Source of the DNA: Rhodosorus marinus
Taxonomy: Eukaryota; Rhodophyta; Stylonematophyceae; Stylonematales; Stylonemataceae
Length of the DNA stretch: 64,000 bases
Direction of reading: 5' to 3'
Assembly: GCA_029953675.1 (NCBI GenBank)
Contig: JAMWBK010000005.1
Span: 248,001 to 312,000 of the forward strand
Shown: piece after piece, positions 11,453-23,278 of the stretch
Layout: each line of letters opens with the position of its first letter
How positions within the stretch are numbered: the first letter of the stretch is position 1
Translations under genes and position numbers: made by a program
The notes under the pieces: model-generated
What the model was told of the DNA's origin: nothing
What the model saw: the letters and a program-made list of their open reading frames with translations, nothing else
The model's database searches: none

Positions 11453-12304
11453 TGCACCAGATTCTCTCTCTCCTAACCAATTCTACAACCTACACTGATA
11501 AATACCCAAAGACAAAATGCTCCTACCAGTGCACCTCAAATACCCTAACTACCTTTTCAAGCTTGCTACTCTCAACCCTTGTCCGCACCTTCCCTCATGA
11601 CACCAGCTCCAATTCTGCTACCAGTTCCCAAATGTCATTCTTCTTGGCAATGAAAGATAACTGCATCAGCAAGAACGCAAAATGGTGGGGGGATACAGTA
11701 CCAACAAATAAATACGAAAACGCCCAATATCCATTCTTGATATGAAATTCCAACTTTTGCAGTCCTTTTTTCCCCAAAGCAAATTGTGATTGAGGGGTGG
11801 GTTCAACAGGTCCAAATGTTTCCTTTCTTATGGGAATTGGTTTCTCCCCATAGAATTTTATCATAATATACGTTTTTACGCCTGTTCTTCAGAACAACAC
11901 GTCGATTGGCTGGTGAACTGAGAGTACGCTAAGAACAAGCCTATTCTACCAATTAAAAGTCTTAAGTATTCTTGCGCTTTACATAACGGAGTTTGGTTCG
12001 ATGCCGATTCCAAGCTGGCCAATGATAGTACTTAAAAATTTGGGAGTTATATGATTGGTTAGAAGGATTCTTACCACTAACATGTGTTGGATGCAATGAA
12101 ATAAGACGAGGGGATTGGTTACGAACACAAAAATTAGCCAATTGCTATTTAGCAGACTCAACAAGAAGTTAATTTAATGAAATACGTGCTAAATTGCATA
12201 CGCTTTGCTCTCAGATACATGCGGCTGGCAAACTGCCAATTCTGCTGGGGTACATGCCGTCCGTGCTGTGAATCGGGTTATCGATCTGCGTGTGCCGTTG
12301 ATAC
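11453..12304. other. Intergenic
   Basis: Bases 11453-11600 are A/C-rich and read as the leader of the EF-hand gene. An 89-codon minus frame (11864-11595) and a 61-codon one (12164-11979) show no family features. No gene is supported. Confidence 0.5.
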
Positions 12305-12968
12305 TTAAAGCCTAAGCTTTTCAACTTTTTCGTCCGCATCATCAAGCTGAGACTCGTCTTCAATCACTACGTCGCAGACTTCTGGGATACGATTTTGCAG
12401 ATATAGGGAAACACGGGCCAGCTGTTATAGAGAGACGGAACACCGTACAGGAGGATCCTTTGCGATCAGTAAGAACATCCGAGTTCGCTTTGTGTCGGCA
12501 GCTATCTAGCGCTTACCACGTCACTTTTTTTATGCCAGAATCTCCCGGTAAGCCTGAGAACCACGGTCACGCCGTCGAGCTCGGCAAGGCTTACATCCCT
12601 ATTCACAATGGTGAAGAGCACGATCTTTAGAACTACGGAGGTTCAAGAAGAACGCACGTTGAAGCAAGGAGGTCAGTCGCTTCCTTTGCTCTGGTGATAA
12701 CAAAAAAATAAAAACCCTACCCTGTGATCCCAACTTCTCGATTCTCTTCAGAGTTCCCAAAAATAGTCCCGAGCTTAGTTTTCGCTTCTTCCAGGACGAT
12801 GTTAACATTTTCTTCCGATAAATAGGTCGTGTCATCCTGGCACCGCACCACAACTCTCCGGCAACCCCGTGCCCTACTAGTTCGCAACAAACGAATTGAA
12901 GCCGGACTGCTTTGAGTTGCGTTCAGCAATCCACCACCGACAAAGCTATTGATAAAACCAACATCCAT
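12305..12968 (-). CDS. Conserved plastid-targeted protein of unknown function
   Basis: There are three exons with clean frames: 12968-12721, 12598-12517 and 12421-12305. Codon phases agree across both introns. Residues 1-45 are a presequence (MDVGFINSF..., Ser/Arg-rich, RARGCRRVVVRC) with the N-terminal phenylalanine typical of red-algal and glaucophyte transit peptides. The mature part begins LSEENVNIVLEEAKTKLG, continues VSLAELDGVTVVLRLTGRFW, and ends ARVSLYLQNRIPEV, DVVIEDESQLDD. The compact alpha-beta pattern and the RFWHKK / RIPEV / VIEDE motifs look like a family I associate with plastids and cyanobacteria, without a known function. The length is about 150 residues. It is not NifU-type NFU: there is no CxxC. 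It lies about 290 bases downstream of the NELF-C/D stop on the same strand. Confidence 0.8.
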
Positions 12969-13261
12969 TCTATGTCAACCCGATCAGTGTCCGTTCTCCA
13001 AAATTTAGATCGTAGGAACCCAAGCAAGCCGATTGCATCCCCGCGTGCAATCCAATCCCTCCTCTGAAGATTTCAATGAGAGAGAGCTTGTCGAGGGAAG
13101 TGCAATCCAGCCGCGCCCGAAGACACGTCAACACGCTATTTCCGGCGGGTTCGCTAAAGGGATGTTGAATTCTTACTGAAACGGGCTGCGCGTTCGATGC
13201 CAAAAGCTGCTCTGCTACAACGACTATGAGATTTCAGGTTCTAGCATTATCAAGAACGAGA

Positions 13262-15606
13262 CTACGCCTGTATGAGCTCCAGAATTGCTTCGGGCACTTC
13301 TGTCTTGTGGTCTTGACATTCGCCAATGAATCTACGGAGCATTTCAAGACCCTCGGCATCGTGTCTAAAAGAGCTTCGAACCTCCTCTTTGGAGATGAGA
13401 GCCAAGAAGGCCGATGCAAAGTCCCTCGAGTGTGGTGGGCCCTATTTAGACGAAGAGAAGGGGAATGTGAGCTATGCAGCCGGATCCAGCAGGACCACTA
13501 CTGTTCTCAAGAGTGAGGTTGAAAACTCCGCGTACCGCCAGACCCAACATTAGCTTGACGAAGTTCCTTAACAGGCTAATATCTTCGCTTGCCCAGTTCG
13601 AAACTACCTCGAGCACTGGTAACGCGATTCCGAGTCTCGAGATATCAATCAAGTGCTCCGTATAGATCTTCCTGATATCCAGCCATGTCAGCTCATCGAG
13701 CTCTGCTGATTTGCTGTCGAATGCTTTTGCAGTAACTTGAAGGACATCTTGACGCAGAAGTGGGTGAATCTCAGCGATTCTTGTCGATATGTTCAGATAG
13801 TAGGGAACGACAACCTTACGACAAGACAACATCCGATCCAAACTGCTCAGCGCGGGCATTCGATTAATCAAGTTGGTTCATCGTAGAAAGAAGAAGTTCC
13901 TCTGACTGGAGGAACGCTCATACCTTTAGGTCCATAGGCTTCGGGTTCTCGCACAATCCATGCTGGATCCAAATAAGCACTCCAGCGGAAACGCATGCAT
14001 GAACAATCTCCTGCTTGAGAGGGCCGAGAACGCGTCTGTGAAGGGCCGATCTCGGGACTCCCGAAGGATGGTTGGCGCAAAGTTCTGAAGTCTGCTTCAA
14101 GGAGCTAGAGGAAGAACCAGGGCAAGATACAAGTTAGAAAATGCCACTTACACTTTGACATAGAACCTTGGTGGCAACAACAGTCTCACTTTGACAAAGA
14201 TTCAGCCGTCGAACTTTCCGTAGATATAGACTTCGCGATGACCTCAGAGAGCAGCTCCCGACCCTTTGGGTCAGTTGCACCGTAACCCCCGGGCACAAAC
14301 AGAGCAAAGAGCAGCCTCTGCAAGACTTGAGGAAGACAAATTGGGTCCGACAGACCCTTCCCTCCCTTCTTCACGTAGCTTTTAAGCACTTCGATATCCT
14401 CTAATGTGGGAGTTCCAAACATCGTCTTCATGAGAGCATCGAGGATCTTTTCAACGTCATCTGGTGCATGTCGAATCGAAACGGGGTCAAGCGGGTTAGC
14501 CCTCTCGCGCTGTTGAATCGGACAGAAGTCTTTGCGAAAGACGGCAACCAGAAGCAAGCTAGTGATGAATGGGACAGTAACTTTCTCACCATTACCGTTC
14601 CAGGAGAATAGCAGAGCGATGCGGAGAACAAAGGCCAAACCCTGCTCTGATCCTGAACTCTGCTTTATGGCCTCTGCTTGTATCTCCTGAAGAATACGGC
14701 TTAGGAGCTTTTGTTTCTGCCCTGATGAGTTCCGTAACGCCTCGCTGAGCACCCTAGACGTATACACAAACGACCTGTTCGGTCGGACGGGATACGAGTT
14801 GCGTGAGTATCAAGTCTGTCCTTGCTCAATTCGAGGGATGTACGCTGAAGGTGAGGGCAAATTTACCGTTCGTCAAAGCAAGCGAGCTTCGCAAGTCTGT
14901 TCATTTCCGCTTGGAATTCTGCGTCAGTAGTCGCAGAAGTCGCCCCCAACACACCCTCAGTTAATAATGTAGTAAATACGTGAGGGTCCTCAAGGGCCGT
15001 GATGTTCATCCCATTGCCTGACGTTCCTCCAATATCTGAAACGCTGATCGCCATGTCCATCCTTCGGATAGCGTAATCAAGGACTGCGCTTGACTGATAA
15101 GGGGCAAAAGTAGGAGGAAGTGGACAGATTGAGGCATTAGATCATACATGCGTGAGTGAAGCAAGTGGAGCTTGCTGTGCCGTATTGGTGGCTTTGGCCG
15201 TGCTTGTGAATACCTTTGTGCCGCTGTTCAGTTTACGCAGTACAGAACACCAAAAAGGATCGCGGATCATACTCTCAAGCCAGTCTGGAGCCTTCCCAGT
15301 CTCCAGGAATATCTGATCCGCTAGTTTAGGATCGAATTTCTGTATCACAAGGTTTTCCAAGCACGAGTTTGCCACCTCATCCGATGCCTCACCAGAATCC
15401 TTCTTCAGCGCAGTTAGCCAGATGGACAGCTGTGCACAGGCTGCCTCATATCCTACGAAGCCATCCACAAGCGCTTGCCGCACGTTTTTCTCATCACCCC
15501 CACAACTCAAGTACTCCTCTACTAAACCAATCACACCTGGATGGCTGAGTCGATCCACACGCCTGAGCTCAACTAAGAGCTCTTCCGCCTTCTCAAGATC
15601 CCCCAT
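13262..15606 (-). CDS. Negative elongation factor subunit C/D (TH1 family)
   Basis: The start is ATG 15606 (MGDLEKAEELLVELRR). The exons are roughly 15606-15150, 15090-14865, 14780-14190, 14100-13920, 13870-13490 and 13410-13262. Matches to the TH1/NELF-C/D pattern run the full length. The N-terminal exon has AQLSIWLTAL and QKFDPKLADQIF...APDWLESMI, corresponding to the HFDPRKADSIF...TPAWLEQMI region of the animal protein. A middle exon has QVLQRLLFALFVPGGYG. A late exon has HPLLRQDVLQVTAKAF...DELTWLDIRKIY. The end is DFASAFLALIS...IGECQDHKTEVPEAILELIQA. In animals NELF pauses RNA polymerase II near promoters, with NELF-C/D bridging NELF-A and NELF-B. No other NELF subunit is seen here. Internal splice sites are approximate. 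Confidence 0.8.
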
Positions 15607-16576
15607 GACCCCAATCTCAAATTCGTCAACAAACCCAAATCCTAATCAATCGATGACTTTGGCAACCATCTATTGTATCCAGAAGTCACCACCTTGCCCT
15701 TTCCCAATTTAAGAAGAAGCGCAAGTTCAGTCCACCGGCGACTAGTCAAGTTGAACTGTTCCTTGCTGTCACTTTCTTTATCTCCCGCGATAACAAGGAC
15801 AAGAGCCTCCAAGAGCAGGATCGGCAGAGGAAAAGGCCAACGCGTAACATCTATGAGCCAACCCGCCCAATGTCGATGTCCTTTGCTGATAGATGCAAAG
15901 CGTTATGATGAGCTTTGCTATAGTAGCATGGACACAGTGGGGCGGTTGAACAACCTCGGAACGAATTCCGCCAAAAAAAAAATAGCTTGAGAATGAGGAA
16001 TGAGGAATGCAAGCTGGTGGTGTGGGTGGACATGCACCTTTGAAGCACATAGTTCCGCCGGAATATCTTGCAAGTCGAGGAAGAGCGTTCTTCACTTCCA
16101 TCTGTGACGCAGCCGTTCGGACTGTTCGTAACTATTGTTGATAGTTTTGCTAGGGAGGGACATTCATGAAAGAGACTGATTTCCAAAGTCAACTCGCATC
16201 AGCTGTACTGAACGTCCGAACTCCGAGTGTTGAAGGTCCCCCACAACAAACAATAGCTCGACGGTCCGGAAACACACAGAGTTGAGAGGGAAGATGCTGA
16301 TATATGCAAGTCAACTGCTCAACCGAAACGGCGCTCATACAATTTTGATTCGAACGCCAAGTACAGGCTCAAGTCCATCTCTTGTGCGGTCATTACAATC
16401 GTTATTCAGCAGTTAAAAAGCACCGATATTTACAAATCCTACAGTTGACCTCTACCCGTGGAGCTCCGGGTTTCTCTAAGGTCTTGCTCTACTCTATGTA
16501 CAGGTTTCTTCCTCACTGGATCATACAAAACTTATCTCCCGCATTATCATCAAGCTCTCAACGGCGCTGCGCATTT
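15607..16576. other. Intergenic between the NELF-C/D gene and exportin-5 gene
   Basis: The first ~120 bases are A/C-rich, as expected for the leader of the minus-strand NELF-C/D gene. Minus frames at 16192-15851 and 16101-15778 (107-113 codons) overlap each other in different frames and have no motifs. The rest is probably the 3' flank of the exportin gene. Confidence 0.45.
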
Positions 16577-19500
16577 TCAGCTATCGTCAGGATCATCAAA
16601 CGCGCGGGCCAGGTCGATTGGAACCTGAGCATGAAGTGCTTCCGTCCTTCGTCTTGCAGCTACAGGATCCTTAAACTGGCCCTGGGATTTCCCGGGAATG
16701 ATGAGCGGTTGGTCTAAATCCAGCACAGCTCGAACCTTTGCACTTCCCTCGGGAACTCCGAAAGCGATTCCCAGCTTCTCGCGGATGAATGTCTTCAAAG
16801 CGTTCCTTCCGCTCTTCTTGCCAGATGATAGTATTTTGCTCACGAGCTCCTCGACGGATTGCGCAGAAACGTTCGAAGCATAAACGAGCCAGGACGCGGA
16901 TTGCTGTGGCGAACTAGTTATCACACTCAGCAGAACCGTAACCACACTCTCATGTACGGAATGAAGAGATGCCTTGCATAGCGCCTGCATACTAGCTTGC
17001 AGTACCGGTTCTGGCTGAAACAAGGCCATTCCCTGCAGTGCAAAAGCGTGAATATTAGTGGGCAAGGATGCAAACTTTTCTAATGTTGCGGTGGCACACC
17101 TTAAGAATTGTTTGGGACGCGCTCTCCGAAGCTTGCGAATCGAACGATGACATTGACTGTAGCAACAACGCTCGGAATCCCTCCGGAAAATGATCTTCAA
17201 GCCCTTCTCCCAATCTTCCCGCTGCGCGTAAAGCGGGTTCCCGAACGGCGTCCACGCAAGCTCTCTGCACAAGTCTCCAAGTGTGGTCCAACGCAATGCT
17301 CTCCGAGGTGCTCTCAACTGAATTCAATCTAGAAACGCCGTCAACGATCCTCGCCTGAATTCCGGTCACGGTGTTCACTAACGAAGCACAGAACGTCTCC
17401 CCGCAGGTGCGGAGGACCAGCCGCACCACTACACGAACAAACGAGTAGATGCTAACGGGCTCCAGAACAGAAACAGACTCTAGGACATTCGAGAACACCA
17501 TCTCCTGTACTATGAGACCGTCTGAAAGATTCTTTGAGCAAGCATTTGCAATGACCTCATAAGTAGAGTCGCGCAGTTTCCCAACGAACTGTTGTCTGGC
17601 AACGCTCGCTTCGTCTCCCAAAGTCACCCCCATCTGCTGCAATCGATCCATCGCGTCCTTTGAACCAGGAGCGGCCTCCAAGTTCAGGATCACAACTAGC
17701 TCTCGAGCAGTCGGTGGAGGATTTAACTCGTGAATCGATCGCATGAGCAGTACCATAGACTCCAGGACTGCCGGGAAAACTTTCCTGTTCAATGCACCTG
17801 TTCACCGGCGGAAGCTAAAGATTAGTCCGAAACCTTCCATGGTACAAGACGCTGCCAAAACCACTCACTTGTGCGAACGCCGTGTGAAGCGACTTCGCAG
17901 GTATGGACGACCTCAGACAAACGCTCCCTAGCAATGACATCCATACTCAGCGCGTTGAACTTGCTCAAGTTTTCAAGCACTCCGGCCGCTCTAAACTCGA
18001 CCAACATGTTCAAAGTTCCCTGCAACAGAGACTCAAGATACAACGACTGGTCCGCCAAGGATGAGAAGTGGTTGGAACCATGTGCAGCAGCCTCCAGTAG
18101 CTGCAAGCGCTCCTCATGCCTCAAGTCGTCCCCTAAACGAATACGGACAATGGGTTAAGACTCCCTGTTCAGCTTCCAACAGCGAGAATATCAATTTCGT
18201 CAACTCGGGTATCCGGCACTTACTGGAACTATCGAGCAGTGGAGTTATCCTAGGCAGAAGATGAGGTAGGAGAATTGCTAGATCCTCTTCCCCCAACCTG
18301 CGAGATACTCTCAGAAGAGAGACGGAGCTCCTCATTCTCACATTGCAAGTTCCCTCGGACAGTTGATCAACCGGCGTTGCTTTCTCTTCTGGCGCTCTAT
18401 ACATTGAGAGAGAAAGCAAAACCTGACGCAGCGGAAGAAGTCCGAAGCGATGGTGAGCCCTATGCTCTGGAATCCTCAAGCACTAAGCACGCTTGACACA
18501 AAGAGACTCATGACGAAACCACTGGATTGGACCGCCGAACGCCTTCTACCCCAGAATATCCGTTTCCGTTGCCTTACCTCGCTAGCTTCAAGCCAGGGGA
18601 GGCCAAGAGAGACCTTTAAGCATGCGAAAGCGGAAAGTGCGTGAGCGGCGAGTGCAACAAGTTCAACAGGGCAGCTGCTTTTTGCCACGGCTTGCATGTC
18701 CCAAAAAGCCTCTCTGAGGAACTCTCTTTCTGCCGAATCGACGTCCTGCAATGTGGTCACTACTCCATCCACGAGAACCGTGAGGCCTAGTAGGGCTGTC
18801 CAAAGATCTATCGTTAAACCAAGAGACTGGTTGCCCTCCTGTTCAAAGGAGAACCCCGAATTCGGGCGGGGGGATTGAAATTCCGAAGCTGCTCTGCTGT
18901 AAAGGATACATAGCCTCTTAAGTACCTGAGAAAAGGTTCAAGGTGCATAAGCAAAATGTAAGTCTCCAATGTGCTCTCCTCCGCTGACTGAGAAAAAAAG
19001 AAACAACTGATGACTCTCGATCGCGTTTTCCATTCGGCGACTGCAGTACCACTGTCTGTGAAACTTTGACTGCCGTTCTTGCACAATCTATCGCGGATGA
19101 TCGTGCCTTAACGAAGGCCGCGAGAATTTCCTCCGGCTGTTCTAAATCATCGGATAGTAGCAAGTTAATTTGTTTTCTGCCCGCTCTCTTTGCTCCCTCT
19201 ATTCGTGCGAGGTCATAAGCCATGACCTAGGAAAGGAATAAGAACATTTCCACAATGTTAGTCAGCATCACCTTTCTCCTCTCCAATGCAAGTACCACAG
19301 ACTATCACGTGGCGCCTGAGATTTCTGTCCATGCTTACAGAGACTAGCGCACTCGCCATGTCCGACATCAAGTTCCGATCTGAAAACGTAGTCCGCAGGT
19401 AAGCGTGCCAGAACGCGACTGCCTCGGAGACAACGGCCAGGCTTCTATGGCAGACCATGCGAAGCATCATCTCTAGAAATGGTAGCAATCCCGTACGGAT

Positions 19501-20925
19501 GTCATCGCTTGAAGCTCCAGAATGCTGCCCAAAGGCAGGTTCTAGGAACGACGTTCCTTGTCGAAGAAAATTCAAATAGGATGGAAATTCTTTAAGCACG
19601 CCTGCACTCGAAAGCCGGTTAAAGCTTGACATTTAGGCGTTGAAGCTGTACCACCAGTTGCGAAGATGTGACACAGACGCCTCTGAAACTCTGGATGGTC
19701 TTCGGCGTACGCAGCCTCAAGCGCGTGAAGGTCAATTATGGTCTTCATTAGCAGTGGAAAGTAGTTGTCACGAAGCAGCTTCTCGCAGTTTCTAGCAGAT
19801 GAACCTGATGCAGCAAGTTGCATGAAGAGAACGGTTACTGGTTCAAGTTGGTAAAGGAGCGAGTTTGCCCGTGTTTCTGGCATACCTCGTGTTGAGACTA
19901 GAATATCCAAGCAGTCCAAGGCAGAATCTCGAAGCTCTTCGTCCGCGAGGAGATGTACACAGGCCTCAAACACGTTGAACTCGAAGACGACGTAGAGCGG
20001 TGAAAAGTTCACTAAAGACTCTATTGCTGACAGAGCTGCGAGAAGGAGGTCCGCGTCGTGCTGCCCAGCTTGCCTGAAGATAGAACGAGGGGGGCCACGC
20101 ATTATCTGAGCTATTCAGCAGCCGCTGGGGAACCTTGGAAGACTCGGGGGTGGTCATCAGGGCAACCGTAGTGCAGAAGGCCCAGTCACTGCGTACCTTT
20201 TCGTATACTCCTGGGTGGCCAAGCCACAGAGGAAAGGGAAAATGGTCTGCAATGAGACGACAAGGGCCGCAGATATTTTCTGTTTTCTGCTGGCGACGAT
20301 TGTCTCCTGTGAGTTAACAACCTCGTCGCCCAGGAAACGGATTGCGGCGCATGCTATCTTTGCTTGGTCGTCCCCTGAACTACCAATCTCAACCTGCGAG
20401 TGTTTTTGAAGGCGTTGCCAGAGCGAGAATGTTGTTGATGTTCAAAATGAGTGCAACAAATGCAATGCAACGATCATCAGCAGCGGTGGAAACATTATCA
20501 CGAGAAGCAGATATCTCCAGACTAACCAGTTCATCAATGAACGTCGGCCACCTCTGAGGCCAATCTCTAACGGCAATGTCAGCAGCAACCAACGCAAGCG
20601 TTTCCGCCACGTTGCTTCTCCATCCGGGCTTTCTGAGGAGATTAAACAGTTGCGTTTTCGCTACGGATGCGGTGTGTTCATCCAGGGTCTGCCATTTCGT
20701 TTTGATGACGCCATCTCTCCAGAGATGCATGGCGATCAGTTTCGCTGCATCGCTGAACCCCGCACCGTTCAAAATCTCCACGGCTAGAGATATCAGCAAC
20801 TCCGGCGAAGACTCCTGCTTCAAGGATTCGAGGTACTCCTGGACCTGTTTGAGAACGCGCTCCTCTCCAGTACCAGATTCCAACAGCGATCCCGCCTCAG
20901 CGGTCCTCGCCAAATGTTCCTCCAT
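16577..20925 (-). CDS. XPO5: Exportin-5 / HASTY-type karyopherin
   Basis: The start is ATG 20925 (MEEHLARTAEAGSLLE) and the last stop is at 16577-16579. About ten exons are visible as successive minus frames: 20925-20390, about 20320-20120, 20102-19600, 19632-19260, 19220-18960, then onward to 17317-16577. It is a large helical-repeat protein of roughly 1,300 residues. The N-terminal exportin-1-like block has LAVEILNGAG, AMHLWRDGVIKTKW, and RDWPQRWPTFIDEL, the diagnostic W-P-x-x-W-P motif of CRM1/XPO5. The next block, FEACVHLLADEELRDSALD...VSTRGMPETR, parallels the exportin-5 region after it. The protein ends RARRRTEALHAQ-like then DDPDDS. Exportin-5/HASTY carries structured small RNAs (pre-miRNA, tRNA) and cargo out of the nucleus with Ran-GTP. 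Exportin-1 was considered but the second block fits XPO5 better. Confidence 0.7.
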
Positions 20926-21799
20926 AAACTTTCACATGATCAACAAAATTCACCAGACTGCGTTATGTTGCCACGTGTACATCAACCAAGGTTCTCTTAA
21001 GCAGGGCAAAATCTAACCTGACACATCCAGCAACCCCATCATCCCCTCCTCAAACAGAAAACCTAGACGCTTTCTAAAGTGCACCTCCAGAACCCCCCCA
21101 AACTGAACAAATATCCAAATCGAGCAATTAAATACAAACAAAACAAGGAAATTATGACTGAATCTAGTCATTATATATTCCAACCCCAATCGATTGGTCG
21201 AAATACACCAATCACCAAACCTAAGAAAAGCTTACACTCCTCCATATCGAATCAAACACGAAAAAAGATTGATGTCACATCCACAACGTCTAATTGGATA
21301 TCAGATTTTCTACCAATTAAATATCGCCATGTGTCCATAATGCATCAAAAGAATGCAGAAATTGAAACTGTTCTTATTTTATTTAAATATATTTGTTTTT
21401 TTGGTGGGGGGGGGAAGGGTTTGGATTGTAGTAGGGTGATTGGAATGACTGCCGCACCCCCTCAAAAACGCCAACAACACTCAGGAGGTGCCGAAGGCCG
21501 ATGACCTCGAGCGGTGACACACACAATAGTTGCATTGATTTAGGAGCAACGGTTGGGGTTGGGGAGGGTGGGAATTCTATGGGATCGATATTTTTCAAGC
21601 AGGGTGAGAATAGAGAACAGTAAGAGATTTTGATATTCTTTTGGTGATGCAAGACTGGTTTTTGGTGTGAGTGGATGGTTTGATGCTTGGGGGGGAGATT
21701 TAAAGAAAGGAGTGAGTTGTGGAGTTTTCTAGTGGGTGTGGTTGGATGGACTTGGTTTGAGTGGGGGAGGGGTTGGGGATTGTGTGAAGGTTGAGGAGA
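20926..21799. promoter_or_regulatory. Divergent promoter region between the exportin-5 gene and COX10
   Basis: The two genes start head to head 874 bases apart. The left half (about 20926-21350) is rich in A and C on the plus strand. The right half (about 21400-21799) is rich in G and T, with a run of G at 21408-21416 near the switch. On both sides the coding strand is therefore G/T-rich. No TATA box could be assigned with confidence. Confidence 0.55.
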
Positions 21800-23278
21800 A
21801 TGGGGGTATTGGATGGAAAGGTTTATGGTGAAGTTGGGAGGTTGGGAGCTGCAGCCCGAGGAGCGGGGAGTGGAGTGGGGTTGGCGAGGCGGGCGAAGGG
21901 CTTGGTAGAATGTTACTTGAAACTTGGCAAGCACAAGCTCTCTGCGCTTGTAACGTACACGGGAGCGGTGGGGTATGTTCTAGCTTGTATGGATGACAGG
22001 GAGAGAGTGGCATGGCAACGACAAGAAGTTCTCAAGTCTTCGCTTTGTTCTTCCTTCCTCTAGGTTCATAATGGGATCAGCGTATTCCGCCAATGGACTT
22101 GTTGACTATGAAATGCTCGGTTGGACTAGCGTTGGCACCGCGTTCTGCGCTGCTTCGGCGAACTGCTTGAATCAAATTTACGAAATCAAGCGTGATGCAG
22201 TGATGTCCAGGACTAACGCGCGACCACTGCCTGCTGGAAGAGTTTCTAAACTGCATGCCCTCGGTTTTGCGGCCGTTACCGGCATATTAGGTACATCTGA
22301 AACTTGACCTGGACGATAGCTCTAATTTAGAGACTGGTATGTTGATTTGTATCGGTTGCTAATCCTCTGCCGCCAATTCTACTTAGGTTATGGAATTCTT
22401 GATAGGAAGACTGATAGAACAACTGCAAATCTGGGGCTAGCGAACATCGTTTTATATGCCGGAGTCTATACGCCGCTAAAGGTTATACATCCAATCAATA
22501 CGTAAGTCGGTTTTCTATTCGATCTGCGGAACGAACATTTTGCAAGTCTTGCTCACGCCTTTGTGCTACCATGCGCCGACGATAGATGGGTTGGTGCGGT
22601 AGTTGGTGCTATTCCCCCGCTCATGGGGTGGAGCGCTGCGAATGCGGGAGATCTCTCCCATACGAATGCATGGTTGCTGGGTGGGGCACTTTTTGTGTGG
22701 CAGATTCCGCACTTCCATGCCTTGGCTGCACTATACGCGAAGGACTACACCAAGGGCGGATACAAGATGCTAGCTCAGGTAGGCGACTTGAAAAACCTCA
22801 GCTGTGAATAATGCAAGCGGTTTTTGTGAGGATCCTGAACACCTGCTTGTCTCTATCTGCGGATCGCTTCAGTCGAACCCCAAGCTCAACGCCAGACTAG
22901 GCGCGTGGATGGCGTACACGCTTCTTCCGCTAGGTCCCTTAGCTGTGCACAGTCACATGACTTCCCCAGTGTTTGCGGTGAGATCAATTACAATAATCCT
23001 ATGGCCCGCGCTTCAACATGCCAGAATCTATTCACCGCGAAGCTGCTGACTTGTGTCATGAATCCATTTAGGTTGAATCACTGGGGCTTAATTTATGGAT
23101 GATTCGCAGCGCGGAGAAAATGCTGGAGAATCCCGTGTCCACAGCAGCAGCCAGATCGTGTTTCAGGGCCAGTATCACGTACCTCCCGCTTGTCCTGGCT
23201 GCCCTTGTGATTCACAAGAAAACACCAAAGGATGTGCAACAGCAAGAAGGCGAGGCAAAGCTGACAAGTTCGAGGTAG
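21800..23278 (+). CDS. COX10: Protoheme IX farnesyltransferase (heme O synthase)
   Basis: There are six exons: 21800-21972, 22064-22290, 22387-22501, 22586-22778, 22873-22977 and 23072-23278. They sum to exactly 340 codons including the stop. The enzyme transfers a farnesyl group to heme b, making heme O on the way to heme A of cytochrome oxidase, in the inner mitochondrial membrane. Family features are clear: [16 protein letters not shown] in the first membrane helix; the Asp/Glu-rich prenyl-diphosphate site [18 protein letters not shown] followed by [41 protein letters not shown]; and [18 protein letters not shown] short basic N-terminus (residues 1-40) serves as a presequence. Length and order are normal and no residue is obviously missing. 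All intron phases are consistent, which makes this the firmest gene model in the window. Confidence 0.95.

Noticed and set aside
21383-21934. 183-codon minus frame, His/Pro-rich
   Set aside because: It is antisense to the G/T-rich leader and first exon of COX10.
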